Shown here one piece after another: positions 12,881 to 24,574 of a DNA stretch of 64,000 bases. The position numbers and the translations under genes were made by a program. Source of the DNA: Lepus europaeus (lineage: Eukaryota > Chordata > Mammalia > Lagomorpha > Leporidae); contig NC_084834.1 in NCBI RefSeq assembly GCF_033115175.1, positions 91,097,808 through 91,161,807 of the forward strand, in the 5' to 3' direction. The notes below the pieces were generated by a model that saw only the letters and a list, made by a program, of their open reading frames with translations, did no database searches and was not told where the DNA came from. Position 1 is the first letter of the stretch. The number at the start of each line of letters is the position of its first letter.

Positions 12881-12964
12881 GTAGTACCTCAGGGGTTCAG
12901 AATTTACAAGTGGAGATGACATACCTGGGTGAATTTAAGACAAGATTAATTTTTAAAAGTAATT

Positions 12965-13258
12965 CTGATCATTTGGCACAAGTGGTTAAGTTCTTTCTGG
13001 GGATGCCTATACCCCATGTTGGAATATCTGGTTTGAGTCCCAGCTCTGCTTCTGATCTAGCTTCAAGGCAATGTATACCCTGGGAGGTAGTGGTGATGGC
13101 TAAAATACTTGGATCCCTGCCACCCATGTGAAGAGACTCAGATTTGAGTTCCAGGCTCCTACCTTTATCCTGGCTTAGCTCTGGCTGTTGTAGGCATTTG
13201 GGGGAATGAACCAATGGATAGAAGATATCTCTCTCTTTGCCTTTCAAATAAATGCTAA
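12965..13258 (+). mobile_element. old CSINE
   Basis: Starts GATCATTTGGCACAAGTGGT, with GTTTGAGTCCCAGCTCTGC (box-B-like) at 13032-13050, TGGCTTAGCTCTGGCTGTTG, GGAATGAACCAATGGATAGA and an AAATAAATGC tail. Diverged. Confidence 0.85.
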
Positions 13259-13301
13259 ACCAGGGGTTTTTTTTTTGTTTTGTTTTTGTTTTTTTTTTTT
13301 A
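13259..13301. repeat. T-rich low-complexity tract
   Basis: Mostly T with single G interruptions directly after the CSINE tail. It may be the poly-T end of an unrecognised minus-strand insertion, but nothing after it identifies one. Confidence 0.6.
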
Positions 13302-13395
13302 CTTTACAGTTAGTTATTGATTCTTTATTTAGTGGAGCATTAAGCCTTTGATTATAATGTAAGTTAAGAATATGTTATATCAAAAATTTAAAAAA

Positions 13396-13510
13396 TGAAG
13401 GAAGGAAGGAAGGACAAATGGAAGGAAGGAAAGAAGGGAGGGAGGAAGGAAAGGAGGGAGGCAGGGAAGGAAGGAGGATGGGTGGGTGGAAGGAAATTAG
13501 GGAGGGAGAA
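13396..13510. repeat. (GGAA)n-like polypurine microsatellite
   Basis: An interrupted GGAA/GGGA tract of about 115 bp with almost no pyrimidines on the plus strand. GGAA repeats can bind ETS-family factors and can adopt triplex DNA; whether that matters here is unknown. Confidence 0.93.
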
Positions 13511-13820
13511 AAGGAATATTGTTACATTCTTAGAATTGTATCTATGACTACATTGAATCTGTTCTCTTTATAATTATATCACATTAACATAAAAAAGCAT
13601 TAAAAATAAAATGTAAAGAAGTAAATAAAAATGAAAAACTCTGAACAAAATTTTGACACCAAGTTAATTTAATGGTGAATTAAATATGAATGAATAAATC
13701 ATATTCACTTCAGCTTTTTCTATGTGTAGTAAAGCATCATCATCATCTTATTATCTGAATAATGATAATGACACTAGCCAATGTATGTGTCCTCAGGCAC
13801 TGTTTACATGTATTTACAAA
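13511..13820. other. unassigned AT-rich sequence
   Basis: No gene recognised. A short CAT/ATC run sits at 13735-13750. Confidence 0.5.
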
Positions 13821-14119
13821 TATGAGAGGTCTTCAAAAAGTTCATGGAAAATGTGTGATATGAAAACACTGCATGGATTTCCAAGTGTTTTTTTGTTGCT
13901 GTTGCACCAAAAGAAATGTTTCTCTTAATTGCATTTTTCCAGAGACTTTTTTTTTATTTAATGAATATAAATTTCCAAAGTACAGCTTATGGGTTACAAT
14001 GGCTTCCCCCTCCCAAAATTTCCCTCCCACCCACAACCCTCCCCTTTCCCTCTCCCTCTCCCCTTCCAATCACATCATGATTCATTTTCAATTCTCCAGA
14101 GACTTTTTGAAGTTCAATA
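13821..14119. mobile_element. small inverted-repeat DNA element (MITE-like), interrupted by L1
   Basis: The left end CTTCAAAAAGTTCATGGAAA (13831-13850) and the right end, reversed from 14112 (CTTCAAAAAGTCTCTGGAAA), form terminal inverted repeats once the L1 at 13952-14094 and one copy of its duplication are set aside. Both ends are bounded by TA (13821-13822 and 14118-14119), the usual target of Tc1/mariner elements. Without the L1 the element would be about 140 bp. There is no transposase, so it would be non-autonomous. The family is not recognised. Confidence 0.7.
13952..14094 (-). mobile_element. short L1 3' tail inside the MITE-like element
   Basis: T run, ATTTAATGAATATAAATTTC, ACAGCTTATGGGTTACAATG and the reversed G-rich tract, ending in TTCATTTTCAATTC. 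It is flanked by TCCAGAGACTTTTT at 13938-13951 and 14095-14108, identical over 14 bp. Confidence 0.95.
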
Positions 14120-14250
14120 GTAGACGGTACTCCTGTGGTGCAGTTGCTGTTGCTATCTCCATTAAGCAGATGGGGATACTAAGGAATGGAGAAGTTATGT
14201 AATTTGGCCAAGCTCACACAGGTAGTCAAGGCTTAGCTCAGAAATGACAG
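14120..14250 (-). mobile_element. ancient MIR SINE
   Basis: Contains the reversed MIR core: CCATTAAGCAGATGGGGATA, GGAGAAGTTATGTAATTTGG, CCAAGCTCACACAGGTAGTC. Confidence 0.75.
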
Positions 14251-14988
14251 GCGTTGTTGTCAACTTGGAATCAGTTGGCAAAATTCCCTGATAGCATCTA
14301 GGGGGCAATCTGAGATGTCAGGATTTGCTTTCTCAGTTTCTTCAGCGTTGTCGCTAACAATTTCCATGCAGTTAAAAACAAGTCAAGGAGCTCAGACCTT
14401 GATTTTAAAAAGGAAATGACATGAGTATGACATATTTCACCTTTATAGAAAATATTTCTTAAAACTGTTATCAGAGTTAGTCAAGAGAATTACAAATCAA
14501 GCAGGTATCATTTCTATATCAGTTAGAGTCTATCCATAATAACAGTTTTAGATGGAGTTCTTTGCAATTGACCATATTTCAGGTTTTTCCCTCTATAAAT
14601 GGAGGGAGTTGGATTAATTGATTTCCTGATGCTCTGTAAATTTATATTTCTCTGAATTAATTGGGCTCATGAAGTTCTACACTTAATCACTTACACATAG
14701 GTTTTAGTGAGGGAAATCATCAAGATTCAGACAAAAGACAGGTTTATATGAGCAGTGATCTCTGTTCCAATCACATGTAGCTTTGGCGAAGCCAACCAGC
14801 TTACACTGAATAAATAAGTGTATAACATGGTATTTCTCACTCAGAAATAGGAGTTATTTTTGTTTAGTTAGGGAGATAATTGTCATCTTTCAACATTTGG
14901 TTATATTTTCCCATCTGTTGACTGTGACACAAAGTAAAATAAGTTTCTAAGGAAGAAATGTATAAGTTCTAAAAAGAAAACACTAAGG
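14251..14988. other. unassigned sequence
   Basis: No gene or repeat recognised. Confidence 0.5.
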
Positions 14989-15318
14989 GGGCCAGCACTG
15001 TGGCTTAGCGGGTGAAGCCGCTGTCTGCAATGCCTGCATCCATATGGGTGCTGGTTTGAGTCCTGGCAGCTCCACTTCTGACCAACTCTCTGCTGTGGCC
15101 TAGGAAAGTGGTAAAGGATTGCCCAAGTCCTTGGGCCCCTGCACCCAAATGGGAGACCTGGAGAAGCCCCTGGGTCCTAGCTTTGGATCAACCCAGCTAT
15201 GGCCATTGGGGCCATTTGGAGAATGAAAATGAACCAGTGGATGGAAGACCTTTCTTTCTCTTTCTGCCTGTGCCTCTGTAACTCTGCTTTGCAAATAAAA
15301 TAAATAAATCTTAAAAGA
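14989..15318 (+). mobile_element. CSINE
   Basis: Starts GGGGCCAGCACTGTGGCTTA, with GGTTTGAGTCCTGGCAGC at 15051-15068, GGCCCCTGCACCC, a CTTTCTTTCTCTTTCTGCC block and an AATAAATAAATCTT tail. Imperfect AAGAAAACACTAA / AAGAAAGGAACACTAA flanks suggest a partly decayed duplication. Confidence 0.93.
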
Positions 15319-15729
15319 AAGGAACACTAAAACATAGAAACTACTAAAAAAAGGTGACAGAATTGGAGTGGATAATGTGGTCATTTCATGCTATTGCAGA
15401 ACACTCTAGAAAGTTAATATTCTTATCTTTCACAGATTTGTGGCTGTTTTTACTTCAAGAGACCCTCAATCTCACTTTTTTGAGCCAGGTGTTTTGTCAA
15501 GTTATTTCCAATACCCAAGATTTGTGACCACAACATTTTAATATGAGATTGCAGTCTCTGAGGTAAGAAACAGATGATGAGCTATGGCAGCATGGAGGTG
15601 GATTTACCTACACTTTGAAATTAGGCCTTGAGACTTTCAGAACTTGCTCATTCTTTGTCTGATGTGTGTCACAGACACGCCACCATGCCAAAGGCAGGGC
15701 ACAAGTGACTCCCGTGGAGAGGAAATTCA
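15319..15729. other. unassigned sequence
   Basis: No gene recognised. Confidence 0.5.
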
Positions 15730-15850
15730 TGATAAAAACAGAGGCCCCTGCCCCTTTACCTTACTTTGGGTCCTAGGGCAAGTCAGTACCCTGTCAATCC
15801 TCAGTCACCAATTTCCCCAATTATAGAATGGGAATTAAAATTCTTAAATA
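15730..15850 (+). mobile_element. ancient MIR SINE fragment
   Basis: CCTAGGGCAAGTCAGTACCC followed by CACCAATTTCCCCAATTATA and GAATGGGAATTAAAA matches the 'gggcaagtcacttaacc...tttccccatctgtaaaatggg' stretch of MIR. Confidence 0.7.
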
Positions 15851-16639
15851 AACTCATTTCTTTAAAAGCATCTTTGATTATTTATAAAAAAAACCAACAC
15901 ATTTCTTGGTATTCATTTTACAACCGATAATAACTGATAAGTATGGGAGGATGTTTGGATAAGAACTGATATTCTAGGTACAGATGAAAGCTGAAAATCT
16001 CATAAGAAATGAGTAATCTCACTCCCTAGGCAAAATCTTCACAGATTAGGATCTTGAAAATGGAAGGCTAGGGCTTGGTGGCATTATTTTACCATTTTTA
16101 GTATGCAGCAGAGTCACTTTGAATGGAAAATCCAAGAACCAAAATTTGATTTTTTTAGGACTTTTTTTTTTTTTAAATAGTGAATGTTGTGTCGGTTTCT
16201 TCTGATCCCAAAGATCCTGGATATGGGAGCCCCACTAATCCTTTTGGTCTTGAATGAATTTCACTTCTGCTTTAGTGAAAAGGTGAGAGCTTTAATCCCA
16301 GGTTCTTTAAAAGGTACCCAGATTCACTTCAGTTTGCAGAAATAGAATGGTTTCAAACTGACTGTTGGTCCTACTGGCGTTTTGCTTCCATTTTTGTAAA
16401 TATACTACTCATTTGACCTATAACCATAGAAGATTTTTTCTCTGCATGTTGCTACCTGAGTAGCAATTTCCCTTTACCTCACAACTTGTTAGGTATAGAA
16501 GAGAGCCCTACTTGATACTACATGGGGCCAGGAAAGTCTCCCCAGTCGTCCAGCTCTGGTGGGAACTTGGTTTATTACTATTCTCAGAAATTGAGGATTT
16601 ACATTCAGGGTAATGTTTTCAATTCACTAAAAACAGAGA
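15851..16639. other. unassigned sequence
   Basis: No gene recognised; a T run lies at 16160-16174. Confidence 0.5.
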
Positions 16640-18370
16640 ATAAAAATCATGACCCCAATAGAATATGATCTCACTCCTGCTTTCTAGAAGCTCAGATTTC
16701 TAGCCCCTCTCTGCGATTCTCATCCCAGAGGTAACCACTCTTCTGTCCTTTACCACGATGTGTTTTGTCTGATTTTAAACTTCATCTACGAGTGCAGTCA
16801 TAATCTTTTGTGTTGACCTTCTTTTCTGCCCAGAATTATTCCAGCGAGATTTTACTCATGCTGTCATGTGGAGCAAGTTTGTTCTTTTACACTGCTGGGT
16901 TGTTTCATTGTATGAATAAGCTGTAGCTTAATTATTCTATTGTTGATAGACATTCATTGTTTTCCATTTTTAGCTATCATAAACAGTACAGCTAAAAACA
17001 GACTTGTCGATGTTTTTGTGGTGGTGGCACTAAGAATGAGATTGTTGTGTTCTAGGATAAGCATATGTTTAGCTCTACTAGTTGGGCAAACATTTCCCAA
17101 AGGGCTTGTACCAGTTTATACTCCCATTAGCAACATGTGAGTATTCCACATGCTCACCAATGTTTACTACTGCAGGGAGAGATCTCTATATTTTTAGTCA
17201 TTTTGGATGAAGTATGGTCAATTTTCATTTCTCAGATGATTGAGCATGGTAAGCTTCTTTTCATGTTTACTGGTCATATGCTGCACTTCTGTGAAGTATC
17301 TGGTCTGCTCTTTCCCCTGTATTAAAAAATCTGAGTTGTCTTTTTCTTATTGATTTGTAGATTTTAAAACATATTCTGAATATGAGTTGTTTGTTGGGTT
17401 GTGTATTGCAATTATTTTTTTCAGCTTGTTGCTTGCTTTTTCACTTCTTTAATGTTGGTTTTTAAAAAGAAGTTTTTAAAGCTTTTAGTTATTTATTTAA
17501 AAGCAAAGTGACAGAAATGGGGAAGATTTTATATATCTATTCTTGCGATATCTATCTATTCATCTATCTATCTATCTATCTATCTAAAGAGAAAGAAAGA
17601 GATGGTTGTCTTCCATCTGCTGGTTCATTACACAGATGAATGTAACATCCAAGGCTGGACCAGGCCAAAGCCAAGAACCAGGAACTTCATCAGGGTCTCC
17701 CACGTGGGTGGCAGGGGCCCAAGGATTTGAGCATCATCTACTGCCTTCTGAGTTGCATTAGGAGGAAGCTGGATTAGAAGCAGAGCAGCTAGGAATGAAA
17801 CTGTCACACCAGTGTGGGATGCCAGCATTACAAGTGGCAGCTTAACCCACTGCACCACAATGCTGGCCCCAAACAATATATTTAAATTTCATGCCAAACA
17901 GTTTACTTATTTTTATCTTATGGTTAATTTATCTTCTTTTTTGGTTTAAGAAATATTGGCCTATTGCAGGATCCTGAAGATATCTTTTATTGTTTTCTTC
18001 CAGAAAATTTCTTGTGTATCTTTCATAATTTAGGTATCTGATTCATTTTAAATTGATTTTTGTGCATAATATGAGGCAGAGATCCAGGTTAATTTTTTTA
18101 TACTTATTGAAAAGATTGTCCATTCCCTAGTGAATGGAGTGACAGCCTTTATCCATCAGGTGACTGTTTATGTATGGATTCATTACATGACCCCTTTGTC
18201 CTGTCTCGGTTTACTTGTCTGTTTTGGACTGAAACCTCACTCTCTTAGTTCTGCTTTATAGTTAGTCTTGAAATCTGGTAGCCAATTCTGCAGCTCTGGC
18301 ATTGTGCATCTTCTAGTTTTTCCTCACTTTTCTAGGATCTATTATTTTTATAAAGACATGTTTGACAGCT
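16640..18370 (-). mobile_element. ancient L1M ORF2 relic, split by a CSINE
   Basis: The plus strand follows the reversed ORF2 end and 3' region of mammalian-wide L1M: CCAGAGGTAACCACTCTTCT (16725), TGGTTGTTTCATTGTATGAATAAG-like sequence near 16905, TAGACATTCATTGTTTTCCA (16947), a CCCATTAGCAACATGTGAGT step at 17123, then TTGATTTGTAGATTTTAAAA and, beyond the CSINE, CCCTTTGTCCTG and TTCTGCTTTATAGTTAGTC. Heavy divergence puts it well before the lagomorph L1 copies. No usable frame remains. Confidence 0.8.
17466..17877 (-). mobile_element. old CSINE inside L1M, with expanded (TATC)n
   Basis: The minus strand begins near 17877 with GGGGCCAGCATTGTGGTGCA and ends in an A-rich tail near 17470. Its purine-rich 3' part contains a tetranucleotide run (TATC units, 17557-17585), a common fate of the CSINE pyrimidine tract. 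Confidence 0.88.
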
Positions 18371-18999
18371 TTACTTTGGAAAAATCTTAAAATAAATTTT
18401 TTAGAATTGAAATTTTTCAAAGCAGGAGATTGACTCTCAAATTGATTCTGATAAGGTGTTTGGTGAATGAATATGTTCTTGAGATCTTCATTTCTGCAGA
18501 AATAGAATCAGACCAAATGTTACCCATCCACCTTGCTATGTGGCCAAAACACAGATGGTTGTACATCTCTTAAATTCAATACTAATGAATTAGTGTCCCT
18601 AATTTAGGCAGGGGAGGTTGCTGTAAGGATCATCTGGCTCTAGCACTTCACAACACAGATGAAAAACTATAAAGTTAACTGATTTTCCCAACATATGCCT
18701 CCTGATTTGTAAGTCAGCTTTCTTTCTACTGAAACTCACCATTTTTAATAAAGTATATAATACCTCAGGAAGCATTTGTCTTTTGCATGTCTCTTCTATC
18801 TACTGGAGGAAAAGGATGTCTGACCTTAAGAATGTTAAAATTCAATAAAGGGGAAACCAGTTTAAAATAACTTTTCCTTTTTTATGTAGAGAGATGCTTA
18901 GTTAACTAGAACTTCATTTAAAATTGTGGAGTAAATCTTTAAAAATTCATTCAAGTCTCCATTAATTATGTCTCCCCAGATTGTTCAGTACCAAAGATT
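18371..18999. other. unassigned sequence
   Basis: Mostly unique in appearance. 18650-18735 has weak MIR-like features (AACACAGATGAAAAACTATA) that I do not consider secure. Confidence 0.4.
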
Positions 19000-19480
19000 T
19001 TAAATCATCCAGGCACAGCTGATATCTGAGAACAAGACTAGTGTTTGCACACTCTGCATTCCCATTTGCTTTGAGAGAGCAAGACTCCTTAAATCCGTTT
19101 GCAACAGCTGGATTTTGGTGAACAAATACTAACAATACAATGAAAACACATCTCAGCTAATCAGATAGATGAGTGAAGCACAGCACTAACAGATCTCCCC
19201 CTCTCTCCACACTCTCTCCAAGACACTGTTTGTTTCCCTTCCCTTTTATTTTATTTTAATCACTCTTCTGAGACATTGTTGGGACTGGCTCTTCATCAAG
19301 GTGTCCAGCTGAAAAATGATTATCAGATCCTGCTGAGGCAGGGACAGAGGAACAGCAGCCTGGATCGGCTGCAGATGTGCAGAGTGGTGACTTTGGGAGG
19401 CAATGATAATTAAAGAGCATATGGTTCATAATAAATCTGTACAGTACTGCAAGCTCATCTTAATCAAAGGATTAAGAATA
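19000..19480. promoter_or_regulatory. candidate conserved non-coding element (enhancer-like)
   Basis: A repeat-free block of balanced composition with clustered factor-site look-alikes. At 19459-19476 the sequence CTTAATCAAAGGATTAAG has perfect 7-bp inverted arms around AAAG; the arms contain TAATC/GATTA homeodomain sites of the OTX/PITX type, and the centre contains ATCAAAGG, a TCF/LEF-type site. AATGATAATTAAAG at 19402-19415 and a CATATG E-box at 19418-19423 lie just upstream. Function is inferred from motif grouping alone; such motifs also arise by chance. Confidence 0.3.
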
Positions 19481-21280
19481 ATAGCACATGCTTATAAATA
19501 GTGTTAAATCTCAAGTTACATTTCTTAGGCTTCATATAGTCCTATAAAAATTTGGTAGTTTTTTCTTATTTGATATAGTACATGAAGTGTGAGAAGATTT
19601 ATGATATAATTTGTGTACATGTACCCTGATCAAAATGGCTGAGAAGGGCCTGATAAAACATGAACATCTGGAGGTACAGATGTCACTCTGGGAAGCTGAA
19701 GGCTGTTTGATGGGGACTAGGAACATATGATTGTGAGAGGAGCAGAGCTCTGAGTGCCACGTTTCAGATGAGTTTGGTAGAAATGTGTTGAGTGCTTACA
19801 GTCATGATTGATAGGTTTTGATGAAGAAAACTATCCTCTAAGGCTGTGCTTACCTTTTGTTTTGTTTTAGATTCATTCTTTACTTTGATTCTTTTCACAA
19901 TGATGACTATTACTGAGAAAGACATTGAGTTTCTGGGCTTGGAATATAGAGCTTACACTTTTGCAGTGGGGAACTCCGATTGGAGAAAGGAAATTGCATC
20001 TGTGTTGCACCTTAGCTAGATATGGTGTTGTCAGCAAGGAAGAGAGAGATGCTGAGTTTCTTGTTCATTCATTTATATGTACTTAGGGTTTATATGGCAG
20101 TATCTTCCAACCATGTACTCAGATTTGTTACTAACATATACATGTACATCATTAAAATTGTTTTAGATATGTATGGTTACATATCCCAATGTATTAATAA
20201 TGGGTATCTCTGATTATTGGAATTATAGGAGATTTTTGTTTTACTTTACTTTTCTGAATATTTTTCAGGGGATCAGATGAAATGGTTTGTTCACGAGAGA
20301 AATATTGCATAGACTGTTTTTCTTGAAATGAAAGTCTTTACCAGAGTTTGAGCCTGACAACTGTTACAAGCCTAAATGAATACAAACACTTGGGACCATA
20401 TGGTAAAGAGTATAAATTTGGGAGGCAAAAAAATATACCCATTGGGAAATCCTATGGGCTGAGTTCTGGAGATTGTGCAGAATCCTTCACATATGAAGAA
20501 ATATCACTTCAATGTCAAGGAATCAGTTCTCCTGATGGATCAATATTTCATTGGCTGAAGATTTTTGAGAATAGTTTTTAAAATTTCTATCTTTTGCTGC
20601 CTCTGCAGTAGTCAAAGTTTACCTCTAGAATAATGGTTAACCAACCCCTGTGTCTTGGCCAGACCTTTGGAGACATGGATGAAAAACTCATTTCTACTTC
20701 CATAATCCTCTCTGCAGGATCAAAGTATATGTACCTTATTGGATACCATAAATTTATTTATATAATAAGTAAATGGCCTGTCTATTAGTTTGCTGGATGT
20801 AATGTTGCACAGGGAGTGCCACGGATAACAGGAGTGAAAAAATTAAGGCAGTGTTGAGTCTCCTTTGTGCAGTGAGAAAAGATGATTATGTTGCCATGAC
20901 CTTTGGAGTTGGACTGTAACTTTAGCTGACCAGAAACTTTTTTTTTCACCCAAAGTCATTCTGTTCTTTTCTGGCATTCTCCTAACCATATTGTAGATGA
21001 CTAACCACACTCTCAGATTTACTGTTCTGCCACTGACAGAGGAAGCAGCTGCTGATGGTGTGATGATGCATGCAATCAAGAGATACCAGGCTTTACTTCT
21101 GTTACTGGAGACTTTTTCTTTCTTATTGGCCTTTAATAACTAATTGCATATTTCATGCTGGCAGTGCTACATCACAGCCTTAAGATGGGTTAATGGCCCA
21201 AAATATTTGATATGAGTTTCACATGGGGATATAATCTACTCTCAAGGGGGACTTAAATGCTGCTGTGGCAAATGGCTTTC
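19481..21280. other. unassigned sequence
   Basis: No repeat family or gene recognised. The short frames here (63-78 codons) lack any recognised domain. Confidence 0.45.
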
Positions 21281-22984
21281 CCATGGAAATACCAGGCAAC
21301 ATTTTTCAGTTCCTCCTGAAAAAGAGAGAGAATGAGAGAGACAGACACAGAGAAGCAAACATAGACCAACAGATACACAGAGTATGTAGCACTCTCGGTT
21401 GTCTTCTGGTACCAGAAAGAGTCCTTTAGCTATAGAAAACCAACAGAAAAGGTTAGCGAACAGAAATTAAGCTTGTGCTCTGAATGATCTACGTGGACTA
21501 TCAGAGTCACCTTAAGCATGTGTATCTGCCCAGATACATTTGCATTTGTGTGCATACAACCACTAAACATGTAATTAGTTCTATCCATGTAGTAGCAGAG
21601 TTAAGGTATATCTTTTTATTTTAACTAAGAATTATTATTCACTGTAGTGTAAGTTATGGGAGGTCTGTGTCTCTTCTTTGATTCATCTGCATCTCTTCTT
21701 TCTTTGACCTGTGCCCATACCCATGTGCCAAAAACTAATTGCATAAACTCTCAGTCTCTTCATTCATAACAGAGTGTTTAGTCTTAGACAAGTTCATTTC
21801 CATAGCGCCAGACTTTTTTCTTCCTATTTGCTATTGTATCAATCCATGTATTTGTAAGACCTTTATGAGTTGAAATTCTAATCTAATGCATGAATTGAAA
21901 AAATATCTATTATATTAGAGTTTATACAGTATCTCAGTTATAGCAATAAAGAGGTCTTTGTCATTGGTGGTGCCTTGCTGCCTGTTCTATCAGTGATGAC
22001 TTCGCTTTTGGTTGTAAAAGAATGAAAGAACAATCCTTATCTTGGCATATTTTTGCCCAAAAAAGTTTGCCCCTGTTTCTTGGAATTCTCAGGTTGTGGC
22101 TATTGTAAAGTATCAAACTATACTCATAATTATTTCTTGTTGAGATTTTGTTGCACTGATACAGACAGATAGCCAGATATAAAAATATTTCTTTTCTTGT
22201 TAGATAGAAGAATACTATCTGTCTTTGGGAAATATGAATTAAATATTTGGAAAAATATAATGTCCCCAAGTCTTTCATCATTTAACTATTTTCAGAAGAA
22301 ATGGAAATAAACAGAAGAATGTTAACTGAAGCACATATGCCTGTGTGCAAACACATACCCCTGCTTTACATTTATATGTATACAGACCAACACACTATTA
22401 TACAGAAATTACAATTAGATGATAAAAGTGGAGACTCCAAGGGTATCAGGATCCATGATTAACCCTGCAAGGTGAAAAATAAATGACTAGATTGCTAGTA
22501 TACTTGGTGATACCATTCCCTGTTCTATACGGAAAGGAACAATCCTAAATATTGCATTCCATCTGCCACCCACACCCATACCACACCCAAAACCCCACCC
22601 TGAATGTATCAGGAATTGTACTCAAAGAAATAGGGGCCTTGTTTAGGTTGGGAGGCAGTGATAAAATTATTTATAAGGTAAAGGTCCTATAGACTAGAGA
22701 ACTGAAGCTGTCACTTTGGAACACATACAAGAAAGGTCAGCAGAAGAAATTAGTCCGTAAAATGAGAAACAGCAAGCAGATGCAATTCCAGACATCATGT
22801 GTCCCTGAAGAAAAAAAGAAGGAAAGAATATCTATTCCATGTCCTGACTGATTTCTAGATCAAGGTTGCCTGAGATTCTATAATAGTCATTATTTTCAAT
22901 ATGGTATTGATTCCTAGGATCTAATTCCTTTGCCTTTGAAAAGATGGGTAAATGCTGGAAGGGATTGGAGAAATCCACCAGCCC
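21281..22984. other. unassigned sequence, ~1.7 kb
   Basis: No coding evidence. A short GA-rich run sits at 21320-21355. The 106-codon minus frame at 21961-22281 has no recognised motif and AT-driven composition. Confidence 0.45.
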
Positions 22985-23095
22985 AAGACTTGATTTTACA
23001 GATTGGTAAATAGAAGTTTACTGAAGTTAAAAGAGAACACTTGCTCAACATCACACAATGATGTTGAAACAGAATGTATTAACCTAAACCAGTCT
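22985..23095 (-). mobile_element. ancient MIR SINE
   Basis: TGATTTTACAGATTGGTAAA, AGTTTACTGAAGTTAAAAGA and ACTTGCTCAACATCACACAA follow the reversed MIR core (tttacagatgagg...ttgcccaaggtcacac). Confidence 0.7.
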
Positions 23096-23869
23096 TCATA
23101 CTTGAAAAATGAGTTTGGCCAAAAGGGGCCTTTTGTATATAGAGAACTGCAACCCAGTGTGATATATAGATATGTTGAGATGAGACTTATGTGTGTATTC
23201 TTATTACTAAGCAACTGAGCTTCAACCAATCACAGCAGCTGACCCCTTAGTATGTTCCCAGGAAAAAGGGTACCAAGTTATGTCAACATAAGGCAAATCC
23301 CAGATTGTACCAATCAGATTATTTCTATGTGCCTTGTCTTTCTGGTCATAAAGCAGCAAATCACATTGCAAGGAGGCAAGGAGACCATCTTTGGTCTCGA
23401 ATGTTGCCTGGTTCTAAACTTTTTTTCTTTGCTCAAGTAAACTTTGTTAAAGTTAATTGACCTCAGTTTTTCTTCTAACAATGACATAATCAGTTCTCTT
23501 TGCCTGTAACACTTAGAATACACTCAATATAGTTCAAAAGAATACTTGTTATCAATAACAACAATTACACCATTTGTAGAAATATGAATATCTTTTTCAC
23601 AAATAAGCATTGAGAATATTTTCTATGCATGTTTTCAGGGGGCAAATCTGATGGATGGTCTAGTATTCACTCACTATGGAAACGTATGAATTTCCATGAC
23701 GATTCCCAAGTTATACTTCTAGATTAACTTTCACCATTCCTTCCTGTAGACCCTGCGCTTTAGCCACATTGTCCCTTGAACATGCGTAATTTTACTTCTT
23801 TTTTAAAATACTTATTTATAAGATAATATTTATGTGAACATATATTTGTTCATACTTCTTTTTCCTGGA
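23096..23869. other. unassigned sequence
   Basis: No gene recognised. Confidence 0.5.
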
Positions 23870-23930
23870 ATGATAGTTTTTCATTCTGGCTGCATATTAG
23901 AAATTGCTGGGGAACTTTTAAAAAATAATG
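23870..23930 (+). mobile_element. hAT-type MER20/MER5-like fragment
   Basis: TTTTTCATTCTGGCTGCATA and TTAGAAATTGCTGGGGAACT resemble the 'ggctgcacattagaatcacctggggagc' part of MER20/MER5-type DNA transposons. It is short and diverged. Confidence 0.5.
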
Positions 23931-24560
23931 TTGCTGCAGTGATGTTTGGTCTAGCAGTTAAGATGCTATTTGGGGCCGGCGCCACGGCTCAATAGACTAA
24001 TCCTCCACATTGTGGCACTGGCACACCGGGTTCTAGTCCCCATTGGGGCACTGGATTCTATCCCGGTTGCCCCTCTTCCAGGCCAGCTCTCTGCTGTGAC
24101 CTAGGAGTGCAGTGGAGGATGGCCCAAGTGCTTGGGCCCTGCACCCCATGGGAGACCAGGAGAAGCACCTGGCTCCTGCCTTCAGATCAGCACAGCGTGC
24201 TGGCTGCAGCAGCCATTGGAGGGTGAACCAACGGTAAAGGAAGACCTTTCTCTCTGTCTCTCTCTCTCACTGTCCACTCTGCCTGTTAAAAAAAAAAAAA
24301 CAAAAACAAAACAGAAAAGATGCTATTTGGGACAATCACAACCCATATTGGAGTGCTTAGATGTGTCTCTACTCTGCTCCTAATTGTAGCTTCCTGCTAA
24401 TGTGCACTCTGCAAGGCAGCAGGTGAATGCCCAAGTACTTGAGTCCGTGCCATCTAAATGGGTGATCTGGATTGATTCTCAGGTCCTGGCTTTGGCCTGT
24501 CTCAGCCTCAGACATTGTTGCTATTTGGGAAATGAACCAGTAGCTGTGAGCTCTCTGTCT
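23931..24560 (+). mobile_element. old CSINE, split by a younger CSINE
   Basis: The head (GTTGCTGCAGTGATGTTTGG, 23932-23951, then CTAGCAGTTAAGATGC) and the body (GGGACAATCACAACCCATAT from 24329, GGCAGCAGGTGAATGCCCAA, GGGAAATGAACCAGTAGC) are the two halves of one older C repeat, separated by the insertion at 23975-24316. Confidence 0.85.
23975..24316 (+). mobile_element. young CSINE inside older CSINE, 15-bp duplication
   Basis: Starts GGCCGGCGCCACGGCTCAAT, with GGGTTCTAGTCCCC (box-B-like), a CTCTCTCTCACTGTCCACTC block and an A-rich tail. AAGATGCTATTTGGG occurs at 23960-23974 and 24317-24331, identical over 15 bp and continuous with the host repeat, so the order of events is certain. Confidence 0.97.
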
Positions 24561-24574
24561 TTCTGCATCTTAGA

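Noticed and set aside
12667..13131. 154-codon plus-strand open frame
   Set aside because: It starts in a G-rich run and ends inside an old CSINE; there is no domain and no splice or promoter context.
22560..22605. CCCACACCC-rich run considered as a telomere-like or KLF site array
   Set aside because: Too short and irregular; it is not a TTAGGG-type repeat, and isolated CACCC boxes in intergenic DNA are weak evidence.
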